Part shown: in pieces, positions 12,608-23,220 of the stretch
Position numbering within the stretch: the first letter of the stretch is position 1
How the letters are laid out: every line of letters begins with the position of its first letter
DNA from: Enterobacterales bacterium CwR94
GTDB taxonomy: Bacteria; Pseudomonadota; Gammaproteobacteria; Enterobacterales; Enterobacteriaceae
Direction: 5' to 3'
Assembly (NCBI GenBank): GCA_002837195.1
Contig: KZ478065.1
Coordinates: 1-64,000, forward strand
Length of the DNA stretch: 64,000 nucleotides
The notes under the pieces: model-generated
What the model saw: only the letters and a program-made list of their open reading frames with translations
The model's database searches: none
Told to the model about the DNA's origin: nothing
Position numbers and translations under genes: made by a program

Positions 12608-13284
12608 CGGATGCGATAACCAATGCTGCGAACGGTTTCGATATTGATGTGCTCTGCTGATAAGGCGGCTAATTTCTGGCGGATGTTGCTGATGTGCACA
12701 TCCACACTGCGATCGTAGGCTTCGCGCGGGCGCCCTAATCCTTTTTCTGACAGCTCATCTTTTGACACCACGCGATCGGGTGAGCGTAACAGCAAATCCA
12801 GCAAATTAAATTCTGAGGCGGTCAGATCAAACGCCACGCCCTGCCATTCACTGGTTCGCGTCGCGGGGTTTAGCGTCAACCCGCTCCAGCGAATCACATC
12901 ACGCCGGGAGGGTGGTTCAGGCGGCTCCTCAATACGACGCAGCACCGCCCGGAGACGCGCAACCAGCTCCCGTGGATAACAAGGCTTTGGCATGTAGTCA
13001 TCTGCGCCCATTTCCAGGCCAATCACGCGATCAATATTATCGCCTTTGGCCGTGAGCATAATCACCGGTAATCGACTGTTTTGCCGCACCTGGCGCAACA
13101 CATCAATACCGCTCATATCGGGCAGCATAATATCGAGGATCATCGCGCTATACTCCCCTGACATCGCACCTTCAATGCCCGCTTTACCGGTCAACACCAG
13201 CGAAGCATCAAAACCTTCGGTAATCAGATACTGACTGAGCATCGTGCCCAATTCGAGGTCATCATCGACCAGTAAAATTTTCAT
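12604..13284 (-). CDS. OmpR/CpxR-family response regulator
   Basis: A 226-residue response regulator. The receiver domain has the acidic pair near the N terminus (VDDD), the phospho-acceptor Asp51 (LDIMLP), and the switch Thr and Lys (MLTAKGD; later PKPCYPREL). The C-terminal winged helix belongs to the OmpR type (LTASEFNLLDLLL, VDVHISNIRQKL). The ATG at 13284 gives MKILLVDDD; an extended frame to 13314 has no better signal. It is cotranscribed with the kinase and divergent from macA across 177 bp, where its binding site would be expected. Confidence 0.88.
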   Translation of the reverse strand: MKILLVDDDLELGTMLSQYLITEGFDASLVLTGKAGIEGAMSGEYSAMILDIMLPDMSGIDVLRQVRQNSRLPVIMLTAKGDNIDRVIGLEMGADDYMPKPCYPRELVARLRAVLRRIEEPPEPPSRRDVIRWSGLTLNPATRTSEWQGVAFDLTASEFNLLDLLLRSPDRVVSKDELSEKGLGRPREAYDRSVDVHISNIRQKLAALSAEHINIETVRSIGYRIR

Positions 13285-13461
13285 TGCCTGTCTCTCAGAA
13301 TGCATTGCGGACATTTTCGTCGCTCTTTCGTACTTTCGCAGCTGCTTTTACTTGATCCTTACACTCTATCGACACAACGTTAACCCGATATTTCGCTTTC
13401 TCAGCGTAAAGTCTTGCGCTATATCTGTAACCCCAAAAATTCATGATGCAGGGAGAACGCG

Positions 13462-14649
13462 TTGCGTATAACACGTCGTAAAGTATGGCTGGTTTTAGTG
13501 CTACTGGTACTGATATTGGCAGGTTGGTGGTGGTTTAAGCCGAAGGCCGAAACAAAACCTTATATTACTGCCACGGCAACGCAGCGTGATATGCAGCAAA
13601 GTGTGCTTGCCGATGGCCAACTCTCGGCCAGCAAGCAAGTCAGCGTCGGCGCACAGGCTTCGGGCCAGATCAAACGCCTGCTGGTCGAACTGGGCGACAG
13701 CGTCAAGCAAGGCCAGTTAGTGGCGGAAATCGACAGCCTGACGCAACAGAACGAGCTCAAAAATGCCGAAGCCGCGCTGAAAAATGTCCAGGCGCAGCGC
13801 ACATCAAAACTCGCGACACTCACCAATTACCGTGCCACGCTGAGCCGCCAGAAAGCGATGCTGGAAAAGAACCTCACTTCAAGAGCCGACTACGACAGCG
13901 CACTGACCAATGTGCAGGCCACAGAAGCCGACATTCAGTCACTGGAGGCTCAAATTGTGCAGGCCCAAATCACAGTAAATACTGCACAAGTGAATCTGGG
14001 CTACACCCGCATTATTTCTCCAATTGATGGCACGGTTGTCGCCGCCCCGGTTGAAGAAGGACAAACCGTCAATGCCGTGCAGAGTGCGCCCACGCTGTTA
14101 AAAGTTGCCAATCTGGACACCATGACGGTAAAAGCCAAAATTTCTGAAGCCGATGTGGTGAATGTGCGCGCCGGCATGCCGGTATGGTTTACGATTTTAG
14201 GCCAACCGGACAAACGCTATAACGCCACGCTGCGGGCGATAGAACCCGCACCGGATTCAATCAATACCGATGACAGCACCAGCGCGTCATCCAGCTCAAG
14301 CAGCTCAAGCTCCTCTGCGGAAGCGATCTACTATTACGGCTTGTTTGATGTTGCCAATCCGCAACACACCTTACGCATTTCGATGAGTGCGGAAGTCCAT
14401 ATTCAAACCGGTGAAGCTAAAAATACCTTAGTGATCCCCAGCAGCGCCCTCACGTTGACCAACGGCCAATACAGCGTGCAACGCTTAACGGCCGATCACC
14501 AGTTGGAAACTCGAAACGTTAAAGTCGGCATGAATAACAACATCGAAGCCCAAATCGTTGAGGGCCTGAACGCCGGCGATAAGGTGGTGCTGAGCAGCGG
14601 TGCAGCAGGTAGCAATACCGTGCCCAGCGGCCCACCCCATGGGATGTAA
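13462..14649 (+). CDS. macA: MacA-like periplasmic adaptor (membrane fusion protein)
   Basis: A 395-residue membrane-fusion adaptor that links an ABC exporter to a TolC-type outer-membrane channel. It has an N-terminal membrane anchor (VWLVLVLLVLILAGWWWF), a lipoyl-like half (GQIKRLLVELGDSVKQGQLVAEIDS), a coiled-coil hairpin (about 95-175), the second lipoyl half (ISPIDGTVVAAPVEEGQTV), then beta-barrel and membrane-proximal domains. The start is a TTG at 13462 placed seven bases after GGGAG. A run of ten serines (about residues 275-284) interrupts the beta-barrel region and is unusual. It precedes macB by three bases. The substrate is not shown by sequence. Confidence 0.87.
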   Translation: MRITRRKVWLVLVLLVLILAGWWWFKPKAETKPYITATATQRDMQQSVLADGQLSASKQVSVGAQASGQIKRLLVELGDSVKQGQLVAEIDSLTQQNELKNAEAALKNVQAQRTSKLATLTNYRATLSRQKAMLEKNLTSRADYDSALTNVQATEADIQSLEAQIVQAQITVNTAQVNLGYTRIISPIDGTVVAAPVEEGQTVNAVQSAPTLLKVANLDTMTVKAKISEADVVNVRAGMPVWFTILGQPDKRYNATLRAIEPAPDSINTDDSTSASSSSSSSSSSAEAIYYYGLFDVANPQHTLRISMSAEVHIQTGEAKNTLVIPSSALTLTNGQYSVQRLTADHQLETRNVKVGMNNNIEAQIVEGLNAGDKVVLSSGAAGSNTVPSGPPHGM

Positions 14650-14652
14650 GCC

Positions 14653-16590
14653 ATGAGCCTGTTACGCTTAACCCAACTCTGCCGCACCTTTCAAAACGGC
14701 GATCAGCACGTTCAGGTGCTGAAAAACATCAACCTGCAGATCGACCATGGCGAGTTTGTGGCGATCGTGGGTGCCTCCGGTTCCGGCAAATCCACGCTGA
14801 TGAACGTGCTGGGCTGCCTGGATAAACCCTCTGCCGGGGAGTATCACATTGCCGGAAAATCCGTTGCCTCGCTGGACAACGATGCCCTTGCCGAGCTGCG
14901 CCGCGAATACTTTGGCTTTATCTTTCAGCGTTACCATCTGTTAGGCGATCTTACGGCGTTGGGCAATGCCGAGATGCCCGCCATTTACGCCGGTAAATCA
15001 CGCGATGAACGCCGCGCACGCGCTCAGGCGCTGCTAACACGTCTTGGACTCGGCGAACGCTTGCACTATCGACCGGGCCAGCTCTCGGGAGGACAGCAGC
15101 AGCGCGTCAGTATTGCGCGCGCGCTGATGAACGGTGGGCAAATCATTCTGGCCGATGAACCAACGGGCGCGCTGGACAGCCACAGCGGCGAGGAAGTGCT
15201 GAAGATCTTAAAAGACCTGCATCAGCAAGGCCATACCGTGATTATCGTCACCCACGACATGCAGATTGCGCAGCACGCGGAACGCATCATTTCCATCAGT
15301 GATGGAGAAATTAAGTCGGACCAACGCCTCAGCGCTGCGCCGCACACGCCACTTACGCCGCGTGAAGCGCCCCCTGCCGCACGCTGGTTTGCCCTGCGCG
15401 ACCGCCTCGGAGAAGCCTTTAAGATGGCCGTGCTGTCGATGGTCTCGCAGCGCCTGCGTACACTGCTTACCATGCTCGGTATCATTATTGGTATCGCCTC
15501 CGTGGTCTCCGTGGTGGCACTGGGCAAAGGTTCTCAGGAGATGATCCTGGCCGATATCAATGCCATGGGTACCACGACGCTGGATATCTATCCGGGTACG
15601 GATTTCGGTGATATGAACGCTGACAGCATTCAGACCCTGCGTGCAGGTGATGTGGACGCTCTGGCAAAGCAGCCCTACGTGGAGGGCGTGACGCCCAGTA
15701 TTGCCACCAGCAGCACGCTGCGCTATCGCAACAAAGCGTTGACCACGCAACTCAACGGCGTCGGTGAGCAATTCTTTGGTGTGCGGGGCTATGTTATCGC
15801 GCAAGGTTCCGCATTTACCCGTGAGCATGTGGATAAGCTCTCGCAGGTAGGCGTGATTGACGAGAACCTGCGCAGTAAGCTGTTTACGCAAGGCGAAGAT
15901 CCGATTGGCCAGGTGGTGATTTTAAAAAATATGCCGATACGCATCATTGGCGTGGCAAAACGAGAAACCACCTTTGGCAGTGACAGCAGCCTGAATATGT
16001 GGGTGCCTTACACCACCGCCATGAAGCGCATGATGGGCCAAACCTACTTCAGCGGGATCACGGTACGTGTGAAAGACAATGTCCCCCTGGATGCCGCAGA
16101 GGAAGCCGTCACACGCTTATTGACTCAACGCCACACCACGAAAGACTTTTTCGTGATGAACACGGACAGCATCCGCAAAGCCATTGAAAGCACCACCAAC
16201 ACCATGACGTTACTGGTGGCCGCCATTGCCTTTATTTCGCTGTTTGTTGGCGGGATTGGCGTGATGAACATCATGTTGGTCTCTGTCACTGAACGCACGC
16301 GCGAAATTGGCGTGCGCATGGCGGTGGGTGCCCGCGCCAGCGACATTATGCAGCAGTTCTTAATTGAGGCGGTGCTGGTGTGTTTAACCGGGGGCGTGAT
16401 TGGCGTGCTTCTGGCTTTGCTGCCCGGCGCACTGCTGGCCAACAGCGGCGGCCCCTTTAAAATGATCTACTCGCCATTTTCGATCATTGCCGCCTTTGTG
16501 TGTTCCACCTTGATTGGGATGATTTTCGGCTTCTTTCCGGCCCGGCGCGCGGCAAAGATGGATCCGATTCACGCGCTGGAGCGCGAGTAA
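14653..16590 (+). CDS. macB: MacB-like ABC exporter
   Basis: A 645-residue fused ABC transporter. The N-terminal nucleotide-binding domain (1-235) has Walker [10 protein letters not shown], signature LSGGQQQR and Walker [11 protein letters not shown] first membrane helix near residue 270 ([17 protein letters not shown]) leads to a large periplasmic domain, followed by three C-terminal helices of the FtsX type. MacB works as a dimer that uses ATP in the cytoplasm to drive periplasmic substrates (macrolides, heat-stable toxin or siderophores in known examples) through MacA and TolC. It is coupled with macA and divergent from the two-component pair. E. coli has pdxK/yfeK/yfeS at this locus, so the whole block is an insertion or replacement. 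Confidence 0.9.
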   Translation: MSLLRLTQLCRTFQNGDQHVQVLKNINLQIDHGEFVAIVGASGSGKSTLMNVLGCLDKPSAGEYHIAGKSVASLDNDALAELRREYFGFIFQRYHLLGDLTALGNAEMPAIYAGKSRDERRARAQALLTRLGLGERLHYRPGQLSGGQQQRVSIARALMNGGQIILADEPTGALDSHSGEEVLKILKDLHQQGHTVIIVTHDMQIAQHAERIISISDGEIKSDQRLSAAPHTPLTPREAPPAARWFALRDRLGEAFKMAVLSMVSQRLRTLLTMLGIIIGIASVVSVVALGKGSQEMILADINAMGTTTLDIYPGTDFGDMNADSIQTLRAGDVDALAKQPYVEGVTPSIATSSTLRYRNKALTTQLNGVGEQFFGVRGYVIAQGSAFTREHVDKLSQVGVIDENLRSKLFTQGEDPIGQVVILKNMPIRIIGVAKRETTFGSDSSLNMWVPYTTAMKRMMGQTYFSGITVRVKDNVPLDAAEEAVTRLLTQRHTTKDFFVMNTDSIRKAIESTTNTMTLLVAAIAFISLFVGGIGVMNIMLVSVTERTREIGVRMAVGARASDIMQQFLIEAVLVCLTGGVIGVLLALLPGALLANSGGPFKMIYSPFSIIAAFVCSTLIGMIFGFFPARRAAKMDPIHALERE

Positions 16591-16623
16591 TCCCCTGCTC
16601 CCCTTTTCGCAAAGGGGAGCCAG

Positions 16624-17505
16624 TTACCCAAAGACGCCGGTAGATAAGTAGCGATCGCCACGATCGCAAATAATCGCGACCACAACACAGCCCGGGTTTT
16701 CCTGTGCGATACGCAGAGCACCTGCCACCGCGCCGCCAGAACTGACGCCGCAGAAAATGCCCTCGCGTGTGGCCAACTGGCGCATGACCGTTTCGGCTTC
16801 GTCCTGGGCGATATCCAGCACCTGATCCACCAGTTCCGGTTGATAAATCCCCGGTAAATAGGCAATCGGCCAGCGGCGAATGCCTGGAATAGCACTGCCT
16901 TCTTGCGGTTGTAAGCCGATAATCTGCACCCGATCCGATTGCTCTTTCAGGTAACGGCCCACACCGGTGATGGTGCCCGTGGTGCCCATACTGGACACAA
17001 AGTGGGTAACCTTGCCAGCGGATTGCTGCCAAATTTCCGGGCCGGTGGTGCGATAGTGTCCTAACGGATTATCGGGATTGTTAAATTGATCCAGCACTTT
17101 GCCTTCGCCGCGTTCAGCCATCGCCTGCGCCAAATCCCGCGCCCCTTCCATCCCCTGCTCACGCGTTACCAGAATCAATTCCGCACCGTAGGCCCGCATC
17201 GCCGCCATACGCTCGCTGCTCATGTTATCGGGCATCAGCAGTTTCAGGTGATAGCCTTTCATGGCGGCAATCATCGCCAGCGCGATCCCGGTGTTGCCAC
17301 TGGTCGCTTCAATTAAGGTATCGCCGGGATGAATTTCACCGCGCAGTTCCGCTTGCTGGATCATCGACAGCGCAGCACGATCTTTGACCGAGCCCGCCGG
17401 ATTATTCCCTTCCAGTTTCAGCCATATTTGGCTGCCATTGTCCGGTGTCAGACGCTGTAATCTGACAAGCGGCGTATTGCCGATAGTCGCTTCAAGTGTG
17501 GTCAC
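16624..17505 (-). CDS. cysM: Cysteine synthase B
   Basis: A 293-residue PLP enzyme that makes cysteine from O-acetylserine, using thiosulfate as well as sulfide. Lys41 (AGSVKDR) forms the Schiff base; TSGNTG and GTTGTITG are the substrate and phosphate loops. It ends at RYLSTGVFG, about ten residues shorter than E. coli CysM. The start is a GTG at 17505 after AGGAAA. It follows cysA in the order cysPTWAM, which couples thiosulfate uptake to its use. Confidence 0.95.
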   Translation of the reverse strand: MTTLEATIGNTPLVRLQRLTPDNGSQIWLKLEGNNPAGSVKDRAALSMIQQAELRGEIHPGDTLIEATSGNTGIALAMIAAMKGYHLKLLMPDNMSSERMAAMRAYGAELILVTREQGMEGARDLAQAMAERGEGKVLDQFNNPDNPLGHYRTTGPEIWQQSAGKVTHFVSSMGTTGTITGVGRYLKEQSDRVQIIGLQPQEGSAIPGIRRWPIAYLPGIYQPELVDQVLDIAQDEAETVMRQLATREGIFCGVSSGGAVAGALRIAQENPGCVVVAIICDRGDRYLSTGVFG

Positions 17506-17520
17506 AGGGTTTCCTGAGGC

Positions 17521-17553
17521 AAAAATAAAAAGGGCTGGAGGATCTCCAGCCCT
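17521..17553 (-). terminator. Hairpin between cysA and cysM (intrinsic terminator or attenuator)
   Basis: A perfect 10-bp inverted repeat, AGGGCTGGAG (17531-17540) and CTCCAGCCCT (17544-17553), around GAT. On the minus strand it is followed by TTTTATTTTT. It would end much of the cysPTWA transcript before cysM, although cysM keeps the operon position. Confidence 0.75.
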
Positions 17554-17570
17554 GAAGTGATTAGAAAATA

Positions 17571-18659
17571 TCAGGCGCTTTTCGCAAAGGCAACAGCGCG
17601 CAAGGGAGTCTTGCCGTTATATAGACGTGCCTGTTGCAATCCAACATACAGCACATCACCGCGTAACGGTGCAACCGTGCCGCCTTCCAGCACCACGGAG
17701 AACGGCTCAGCCTGCCAGCCTTCGGGCTGCACCACCAATTGCCAGTAGTGGCCGCGTGGACTGATTTCCAGCACGCTCACAGGCAACGGGGTTTCCACCG
17801 AGCTGTTACGCGCCACGTCGATTTCCCACGGACGCAGGAACAGGTCAACCTTGCCCTGATGCGCTGGCGTGTAGCCCAGCGGCCAGTGGTGACTATCGAC
17901 ATGGAATTGCGAACCGCGCACGTCACCGTCGAAACGGTTGACCTCACCGAGGAATTCCAGCACAAAGCGCGTCGCGGGTTCGCGCCAGACTTCATCAGGC
18001 GTGCCGACTTGTTCAATATCGCCCTGGCTCATTACCACCACCCGATCGGCCACTTCCATGGCCTCTTCCTGATCGTGGGTCACGAACACCGAGGTAAATT
18101 TCAGTTCTTCATGCAACTGACGCAGCCAGCGGCGTAACTCTTTACGCACCTGCGCATCCAGCGCGCCAAATGGTTCATCCAGCAGCAGGATTTGCGGTTC
18201 GACCGCCAGCGCACGCGCCAGGGCAACACGCTGTTTTTGTCCGCCCGACAATTGTGCCGGGAAACGCTGTGCCAGATGGGCTAACTGCACCATTTCCAGC
18301 AACTGCATCACTTTCTTTTCAATCGCCGCTTTCGATGGGCGCTCTTTACGCGGCAGCACCGTTAAGCCAAACGCGATGTTGTCGAACACCGTCATATGCC
18401 GGAACAGCGCATAGTGTTGGAAAACAAAGCCGACCTGACGATCGCGCGCATGCAGACGCGTGACATCTTTACCGTGAAAACGCAGTGAGCCGCTGTTTTG
18501 ATGCTCAAGTCCGGCGATAATACGCAGCAGCGTGGTCTTTCCGGAACCCGAAGGTCCCAGCAGTGCCACCATTTGCCCGGATGGGATATCCAGCGAAATA
18601 TCATTCAGCACGCGGGTGGAGCCAAAGGATTTGTTGATTGCGCTAATTTCAATGCTCAT
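17571..18659 (-). CDS. cysA: Sulfate/thiosulfate ABC transporter ATPase
   Basis: A 362-residue importer ATPase. Walker A is GPSGSGKTT, the signature is LSGGQKQR, Walker B is [12 protein letters not shown], and the switch His lies in [11 protein letters not shown]-terminal regulatory region of the CysA type runs from about 235 (VNRFDGDV ... [10 protein letters not shown]). It energises sulfate and thiosulfate import through CysT-CysW. Its start lies 11 bases inside the cysW end, indicating translational coupling. Confidence 0.96.
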   Translation of the reverse strand: MSIEISAINKSFGSTRVLNDISLDIPSGQMVALLGPSGSGKTTLLRIIAGLEHQNSGSLRFHGKDVTRLHARDRQVGFVFQHYALFRHMTVFDNIAFGLTVLPRKERPSKAAIEKKVMQLLEMVQLAHLAQRFPAQLSGGQKQRVALARALAVEPQILLLDEPFGALDAQVRKELRRWLRQLHEELKFTSVFVTHDQEEAMEVADRVVVMSQGDIEQVGTPDEVWREPATRFVLEFLGEVNRFDGDVRGSQFHVDSHHWPLGYTPAHQGKVDLFLRPWEIDVARNSSVETPLPVSVLEISPRGHYWQLVVQPEGWQAEPFSVVLEGGTVAPLRGDVLYVGLQQARLYNGKTPLRAVAFAKSA

Positions 18660-19524
18660 GATTTCCCTCCTGCTGCAAACGCTTGTGCTGGCTCTCTAAT
18701 CGCCATTGCACTGCGCTTTTCAGAAACAGTGTGACTATCGCCATCAGGGTTAACAGCGCGGCAGCGGTAAATGCGCCGACGGTGTTGTAATCCTGATGCA
18801 GTAATTCGACTTGCAGTGGCAGTGAGTAGGTCTCACCGCGAATCGATCCCGATACCACCGAGACCGCACCAAATTCGCCAATCGCACGGGCATTGGTTAA
18901 CACCAGTCCGTACAGCAAGGCCCAACGAATATTCGGCAGCGTCACCCGGCGAAACATCTGCCAGCCTGACGCGCCCAGCAACACCGCCGCTTCATCTTCG
19001 TGGCTGCCCTGGCTCAACATCACCGGCACCAGCTCACGGACCACAAACGGACAGGTAACAAACACCGTGGCCAGCACCATGCCGGGCCACGAGAACATAA
19101 TCTGGATACTGTGCGCATCTAACCAACTGCCTGCCGGGCCGTTCACACCCCAGAACAGCAGATAAATCAAGCCCGCAACAACGGGAGAAACCGCAAACGG
19201 AATATCAAACAGCGTGAGCAGCAGTTGGCGCCCTGGAAAGGTAAAGCGCGTCACCAGCCAGGCCAGCAACGTGCCGAACACCAGATTCACAGGCACCGTA
19301 ATCAGCGCGATCATCACCGTCAGCCAGATAGCGTGCAGCATGTCTGGGTCGCTGAGATTGGTAAGCACCCCGCCTAAGCCGCTGCCAAAGGCTTCGGTAA
19401 AAATCGAAATCATCGGCACCACCAGAATAAAGGCGGTGATCAAGGTACCAATGCCAATCAAGGTCCATTTGCCCCAATTAATGCGACTACGCACAGGGTG
19501 ATGAACGTCAGACAGTTGCGACAT
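18649..19524 (-). CDS. cysW: Sulfate/thiosulfate ABC permease CysW
   Basis: A 291-residue inner-membrane permease with six predicted helices and the EAA loop that contacts CysA ([22 protein letters not shown]). It pairs with CysT to form the sulfate/thiosulfate channel. The ATG overlaps the cysT stop by one base (TGATG). Confidence 0.96.
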   Translation of the reverse strand: MSQLSDVHHPVRSRINWGKWTLIGIGTLITAFILVVPMISIFTEAFGSGLGGVLTNLSDPDMLHAIWLTVMIALITVPVNLVFGTLLAWLVTRFTFPGRQLLLTLFDIPFAVSPVVAGLIYLLFWGVNGPAGSWLDAHSIQIMFSWPGMVLATVFVTCPFVVRELVPVMLSQGSHEDEAAVLLGASGWQMFRRVTLPNIRWALLYGLVLTNARAIGEFGAVSVVSGSIRGETYSLPLQVELLHQDYNTVGAFTAAALLTLMAIVTLFLKSAVQWRLESQHKRLQQEGNHEH

Positions 19525-20360
19525 CAGTGACCTCCCAAACGACGGCCAAAGCGGCTTTGTAAAATGTTAATGCTGAACAACAACAGCAATGAGGCTGCCA
19601 GAATCACCGAGGCAATCGCACTGGCCGCCGGGTAATCGAACTCCTGCAAGCGCACAAAAATCATCAGCGAGGTCACTTCTGTTTTCCAGGCGATGTTGCC
19701 GGCGATAAAGATAACGGCACCAAACTCTCCCAAACTGCGGGTAAAAGAGAGTGCGGTACCGGCAATCAGTGCCGGTGCCACTTCAGGCAACACCACGCGA
19801 CGAAAACTCTGCCACGGCGTAGCCCCCAGGGTTTCTGCCGCTTCTTCATACTCCGGGCCTAACTCTTCCAGCACCGGTTGCACCGTGCGCACCACAAAAG
19901 GAATACTGGTGAACGCCATCGCGACGGCAATCCCTAACCAGGTGTAGGAGACCTTGACGCCAAAAGTGTTGTATATCCACTCGCCATACCAGCCATTCAC
20001 CGAGAACAGCCCGGCCAGCGTTAAGCCTGCCACCGCCGTAGGCAGTGCAAAGGGTAAGTCCATCAGGCCATCCAGCAGAGTACGGCCAGGAAAGCGGTAG
20101 CGCGTTAAGATCCACGCCATCAACATGCCGAATACGGCGTTAAAAATGGAGGCCACACCCGCTGCCAGCAGCGTGACTTTATACGCTGCAACCAACTGTG
20201 GGTCGGTGATCACCTGCCAGTACTGTGCCAGCGTCATCTGCGATAACTGCATCACCAGCGCACTGAGCGGCAGTAACAGAATCAAACAGGTGAAAAACAG
20301 CGAACTCCCCAGGCTGATACCAAAGCCAGGCAGGACGCGTTTACTGCTCGCTGCAAACAT
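19524..20360 (-). CDS. cysT: Sulfate/thiosulfate ABC permease CysT (CysU)
   Basis: A 278-residue inner-membrane permease with about six helices and an EAA loop (YEEAAETLGATPWQSFRRVVLP). It forms the translocation pore with CysW. Its ATG overlaps the cysP stop by one base (TAATG), the tight coupling typical of cysPTWA. Confidence 0.96.
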   Translation of the reverse strand: MFAASSKRVLPGFGISLGSSLFFTCLILLLPLSALVMQLSQMTLAQYWQVITDPQLVAAYKVTLLAAGVASIFNAVFGMLMAWILTRYRFPGRTLLDGLMDLPFALPTAVAGLTLAGLFSVNGWYGEWIYNTFGVKVSYTWLGIAVAMAFTSIPFVVRTVQPVLEELGPEYEEAAETLGATPWQSFRRVVLPEVAPALIAGTALSFTRSLGEFGAVIFIAGNIAWKTEVTSLMIFVRLQEFDYPAASAIASVILAASLLLLFSINILQSRFGRRLGGH

Positions 20361-21379
20361 TACTGACGCCCCGCCGCTAAGAGCTTGTCTAACTCGCCAC
20401 CGCTAACGAAGTGCGTTTTCATGACCTGCTCCCAACTGCCGAACGCCTCTTCGACACGAAACAGCGACGTTGCGGGGAATTTATCCTGCTTCTGCTTCAT
20501 CAACTCTGGGTTGTTCACGCGGTAGTAGAAATCGGTGATGATCGTCTGAGCCGCAGGCGTGTAGAGATAGTTCAGATAGGCTTTCGCCGCGTCTTCCGTT
20601 TTATTGTGCGCAACGTTTTTATCTACCCATGCAACCGGGAACTCCGCCAGAATGTTGGTTTTTGGCACCACCACTTCATAGCCGTCTTTCGCGTATTGGT
20701 TACGAATGTTATTCACTTCAGATTCGAAACTGATCAACACATCGCCCAGCCCGCGCTCCACAAAGGTGGTGGTGGCACCGCGACCGCCGGTATCAAATAC
20801 TTCGACGTTTTTCAGAAATTGGGTCATAAACTGCCGGGTTTTCGCCGCGTCTTTGCCATCGGCTTTATCTGCGGCACCCCAGGCGGCCAGGTAGGTGTAA
20901 CGTGCGTTACCTGACGTTTTAGGATTAGGGAAAATCAGTTTCACATCATCACGGGCCAGATCGCCCCAGTCGTGGATGTTTTTGGGGTTTCCTTTGCGCA
21001 CCAGAAACGCCATGGTGGAATAGAACGGTGAGCTGTTGTTAGCCAAACGAGATTGCCAGTTAGCCGGAATCAATTGGCCTTTGTCATGCAAAATCTGCAC
21101 GTCGGACACCTGATTGTAGGTGACCACATCTGCACGCAAGCCCTGTAAAATAGCCAGCGCTTGTTTGGATGAACCCGCATGCGACTGCTTAATGGTCAGG
21201 GTGTCGCCTGGGTGGTCTGCTGCCCATTGCTGCTCGAACGGTTTGTTCAGCGCAGTGAATAACTCACGTGAAACATCATAGGAACTGTTCAGCAGCTCAG
21301 TCGCCTGTGCACTGCCTGCCAGCACCAGAGAGAGGGCGGCGGCGCGCGTTATCTTTTTCATCCACGGAAATGTCATCAT
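20360..21379 (-). CDS. cysP: Thiosulfate-binding protein CysP
   Basis: A periplasmic solute-binding protein of 339 residues if started at the ATG at 21379; the next codon is also ATG (21376) and fits the AGGG ribosome site slightly better. The signal peptide is around [20 protein letters not shown], with mature protein from [10 protein letters not shown]. Conserved binding motifs include [12 protein letters not shown] and [17 protein letters not shown]. It delivers thiosulfate (and sulfate) to CysTWA. It is first in the operon and is expected to be activated by CysB with N-acetylserine. Confidence 0.95.
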   Translation of the reverse strand: MMTFPWMKKITRAAALSLVLAGSAQATELLNSSYDVSRELFTALNKPFEQQWAADHPGDTLTIKQSHAGSSKQALAILQGLRADVVTYNQVSDVQILHDKGQLIPANWQSRLANNSSPFYSTMAFLVRKGNPKNIHDWGDLARDDVKLIFPNPKTSGNARYTYLAAWGAADKADGKDAAKTRQFMTQFLKNVEVFDTGGRGATTTFVERGLGDVLISFESEVNNIRNQYAKDGYEVVVPKTNILAEFPVAWVDKNVAHNKTEDAAKAYLNYLYTPAAQTIITDFYYRVNNPELMKQKQDKFPATSLFRVEEAFGSWEQVMKTHFVSGGELDKLLAAGRQ

Positions 21380-21456
21380 GCACCCTGATCGCAGTAATGG
21401 GAAATGGGCAAAGCCCACAATGCGACCAGTTTATTTATAACGCGGTCAAAAGCTGT

Positions 21457-21475
21457 AACGGTTTTATATACCGTT
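21457..21475 (-). promoter_or_regulatory. Inverted repeat upstream of cysP, candidate operator
   Basis: AACGGT (21457-21462) and ACCGTT (21470-21475) form a perfect dyad with a 7-base AT spacer, 82 bases before the cysP start. On the minus strand a TATAAA lies at about 21434-21439, 17 bases after ACCGTT-like sequence, so the dyad overlaps a weak -35. That arrangement is typical of an activated promoter. CysB binding is inferred from the regulon, not from a motif match. Confidence 0.4.
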
Positions 21476-21549
21476 TGGTGATTTACAAGCAGAAAAAGCT
21501 ATAAGGCGGCGGGGATAGCCGCAGATCAGCGAGACCTGCGGCTAACATC

Positions 21550-22446
21550 TTAAAGTGATTGCAGTTTTTCTAATGAAGGGGCAAAGAAGTAGCTACCCGT
21601 TACGGGTTTGGTGAAACGCAGCATCGCGTCGAATTTTCCGTCGCGTTCACCAAACATACTCAGCAGTTGCTGCTCAATATTGTGCAGTCGTGCGCAGTAG
21701 GCAATAAAGTACAGGCCGTGGGTGCCACTCGCGCTACCGTAGGGCAGGCTTTGACGCAGGATCTTAAGCCCCTTGCCCTCTTCTTTGAGATCCACGCGGG
21801 TTAAATGTGAGGTTGCAGGACGCGCATCACCATCAATCTCTTCATTATCCGCTTTGGTACGCCCGATGGTGGCTTCCTGCTTACTGACATCCATGCGGTT
21901 CCACAGCGCCAGGTTGTGCTCCCAGCGCTGGGTAAACACATAGCTGCCCCCGGCATCGTCGCCGTGGGCAATGATCGCCACCTGCTCGCGCGCCTCTCCC
22001 TGTGGGTTTTCGGTACCGTCCACAAAGCCGCTCAAATCACGCTCTTCCACCCAACGGAAACCCTGCGTCTCTTCTTCCACGGTGAGTGCGCCCGCAAAGG
22101 CCGCCAGTGCAGCTTGCGCCAGGCTAAAGTTAACATCATGACGGAAAGATTGGATGTGGATCAGCAGATCGCGCTGGGTAGCCGGGGCGATGTTTTTCCC
22201 CAGCGGTTGGAACGCTTTCAGCTCTGGCGCACTGCTGTTGCCGTTCAGATCGCGCCACAGCGCATCGCCAAACGCCAGAGTCGCCCCGAGTCCAGCATCG
22301 GTGAAGCGCTGCTGCAACGCAGCCAACTGAGGGAGAAAAGCCTGTATGCCCTGACGGACAGCAGCCAACTCACCTGTGATGTTCGCTTCAAGATAGATCG
22401 CAAAACGGCGATGCTCTAACAAAATACCGCTCTGAGCGTGGGACAT
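21550..22446 (-). CDS. yfeX: Dye-decolourising-type heme peroxidase YfeX
   Basis: A 298-residue DyP-type peroxidase, as long as E. coli YfeX. The family motif GFVDGTENP and the downstream heme-binding segment ([19 protein letters not shown]) are present. Members bind heme in the cytoplasm and use peroxide to oxidise porphyrinogens and dyes; a role in iron release from heme has been claimed for YfeX and disputed. It heads the yfeX, yfeY, yfeZ, ypeA group, all on the minus strand. Confidence 0.93.
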   Translation of the reverse strand: MSHAQSGILLEHRRFAIYLEANITGELAAVRQGIQAFLPQLAALQQRFTDAGLGATLAFGDALWRDLNGNSSAPELKAFQPLGKNIAPATQRDLLIHIQSFRHDVNFSLAQAALAAFAGALTVEEETQGFRWVEERDLSGFVDGTENPQGEAREQVAIIAHGDDAGGSYVFTQRWEHNLALWNRMDVSKQEATIGRTKADNEEIDGDARPATSHLTRVDLKEEGKGLKILRQSLPYGSASGTHGLYFIAYCARLHNIEQQLLSMFGERDGKFDAMLRFTKPVTGSYFFAPSLEKLQSL

Positions 22447-22544
22447 GGGGACATTCTCCTGACAATTGACGCAAAAATGCGCGCTTATGATACAGGAAAA
22501 GCCCCCTGACGTAGCTTGTTTTAACGCAATGTTGGTGTGGCTAA

Positions 22545-23162
22545 TCAGCGTCGCCAGATAATCTTACTGATCGTCCATTTTTTCAACGTATCATCAGCGG
22601 GGATCAAGCCTTCTGGCCCGTGCCAGTCGCCGGTGTAGAGATAACTGATATGGCGGCTGCCCACGGCTTTACACTCGATGCCGTCGCTATCAGCCCCCGT
22701 GGCACGCTGGCAATTGCCATAGGCTTTGGTGTAAAGCTGGTTAAAGCTATCGCCCAGTTTGACCCCTTGCTCGGTTTTGATTCGCGCGTCGCTGACATCA
22801 ATGCGCGAGACGGTGCTGTCACCGCTCACCACTAACTGCACGTTTTTATCTTCCAGCGCTTGCCAGAACTTCACTATCTGGCCATTTTCACTGCGCATGC
22901 CCTGACGCAAGGTATAGCCGCTGCCCAGGCTGGCTTTCATGGCCTCTTCTGTCATCGGGGTGCTGCCATTGAGTTTGCCCACGCCGTTGTCACTGATTTC
23001 CAGGGAAGACCCAAACCAATTTACTGGGTTCAGGCCAGACCATGACCAGTTAAGCGGATTCCACAGACTGCCGCCTTGCGAGGCACTTTCAGAGCTGCCT
23101 GAGCTGGCACACCCGCTCAACAGCGCCACCGCAATCAGGGCAGCCGGAAACATCTTCTTCAT
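22545..23162 (-). CDS. yfeY: RpoE-regulated lipoprotein YfeY (DUF1131)
   Basis: A 205-residue lipoprotein with signal peptide [18 protein letters not shown], lipobox LLSGC and modified Cys18. A GSS/SES linker and a [18 protein letters not shown] stretch lead into the DUF1131 domain. The ATG at 23162 is chosen over the GTG at 23165 because AGGAG then sits five bases away. Ser after the lipidated Cys would favour the outer membrane. Homologues belong to the envelope stress regulon; molecular role unknown. Confidence 0.87.
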   Translation of the reverse strand: MKKMFPAALIAVALLSGCASSGSSESASQGGSLWNPLNWSWSGLNPVNWFGSSLEISDNGVGKLNGSTPMTEEAMKASLGSGYTLRQGMRSENGQIVKFWQALEDKNVQLVVSGDSTVSRIDVSDARIKTEQGVKLGDSFNQLYTKAYGNCQRATGADSDGIECKAVGSRHISYLYTGDWHGPEGLIPADDTLKKWTISKIIWRR

Positions 23163-23220
23163 CACTTCTCCTCAAGGGTTGTCGCTGTTGCTTTGAGTCA
23201 GTGCAGGGCAAAAAGTGCCG

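Noticed and set aside
13325-13338. Direct repeat CTTTCG as response-regulator operator
   Set aside because: Two six-base copies are too little to separate from chance in this spacer.
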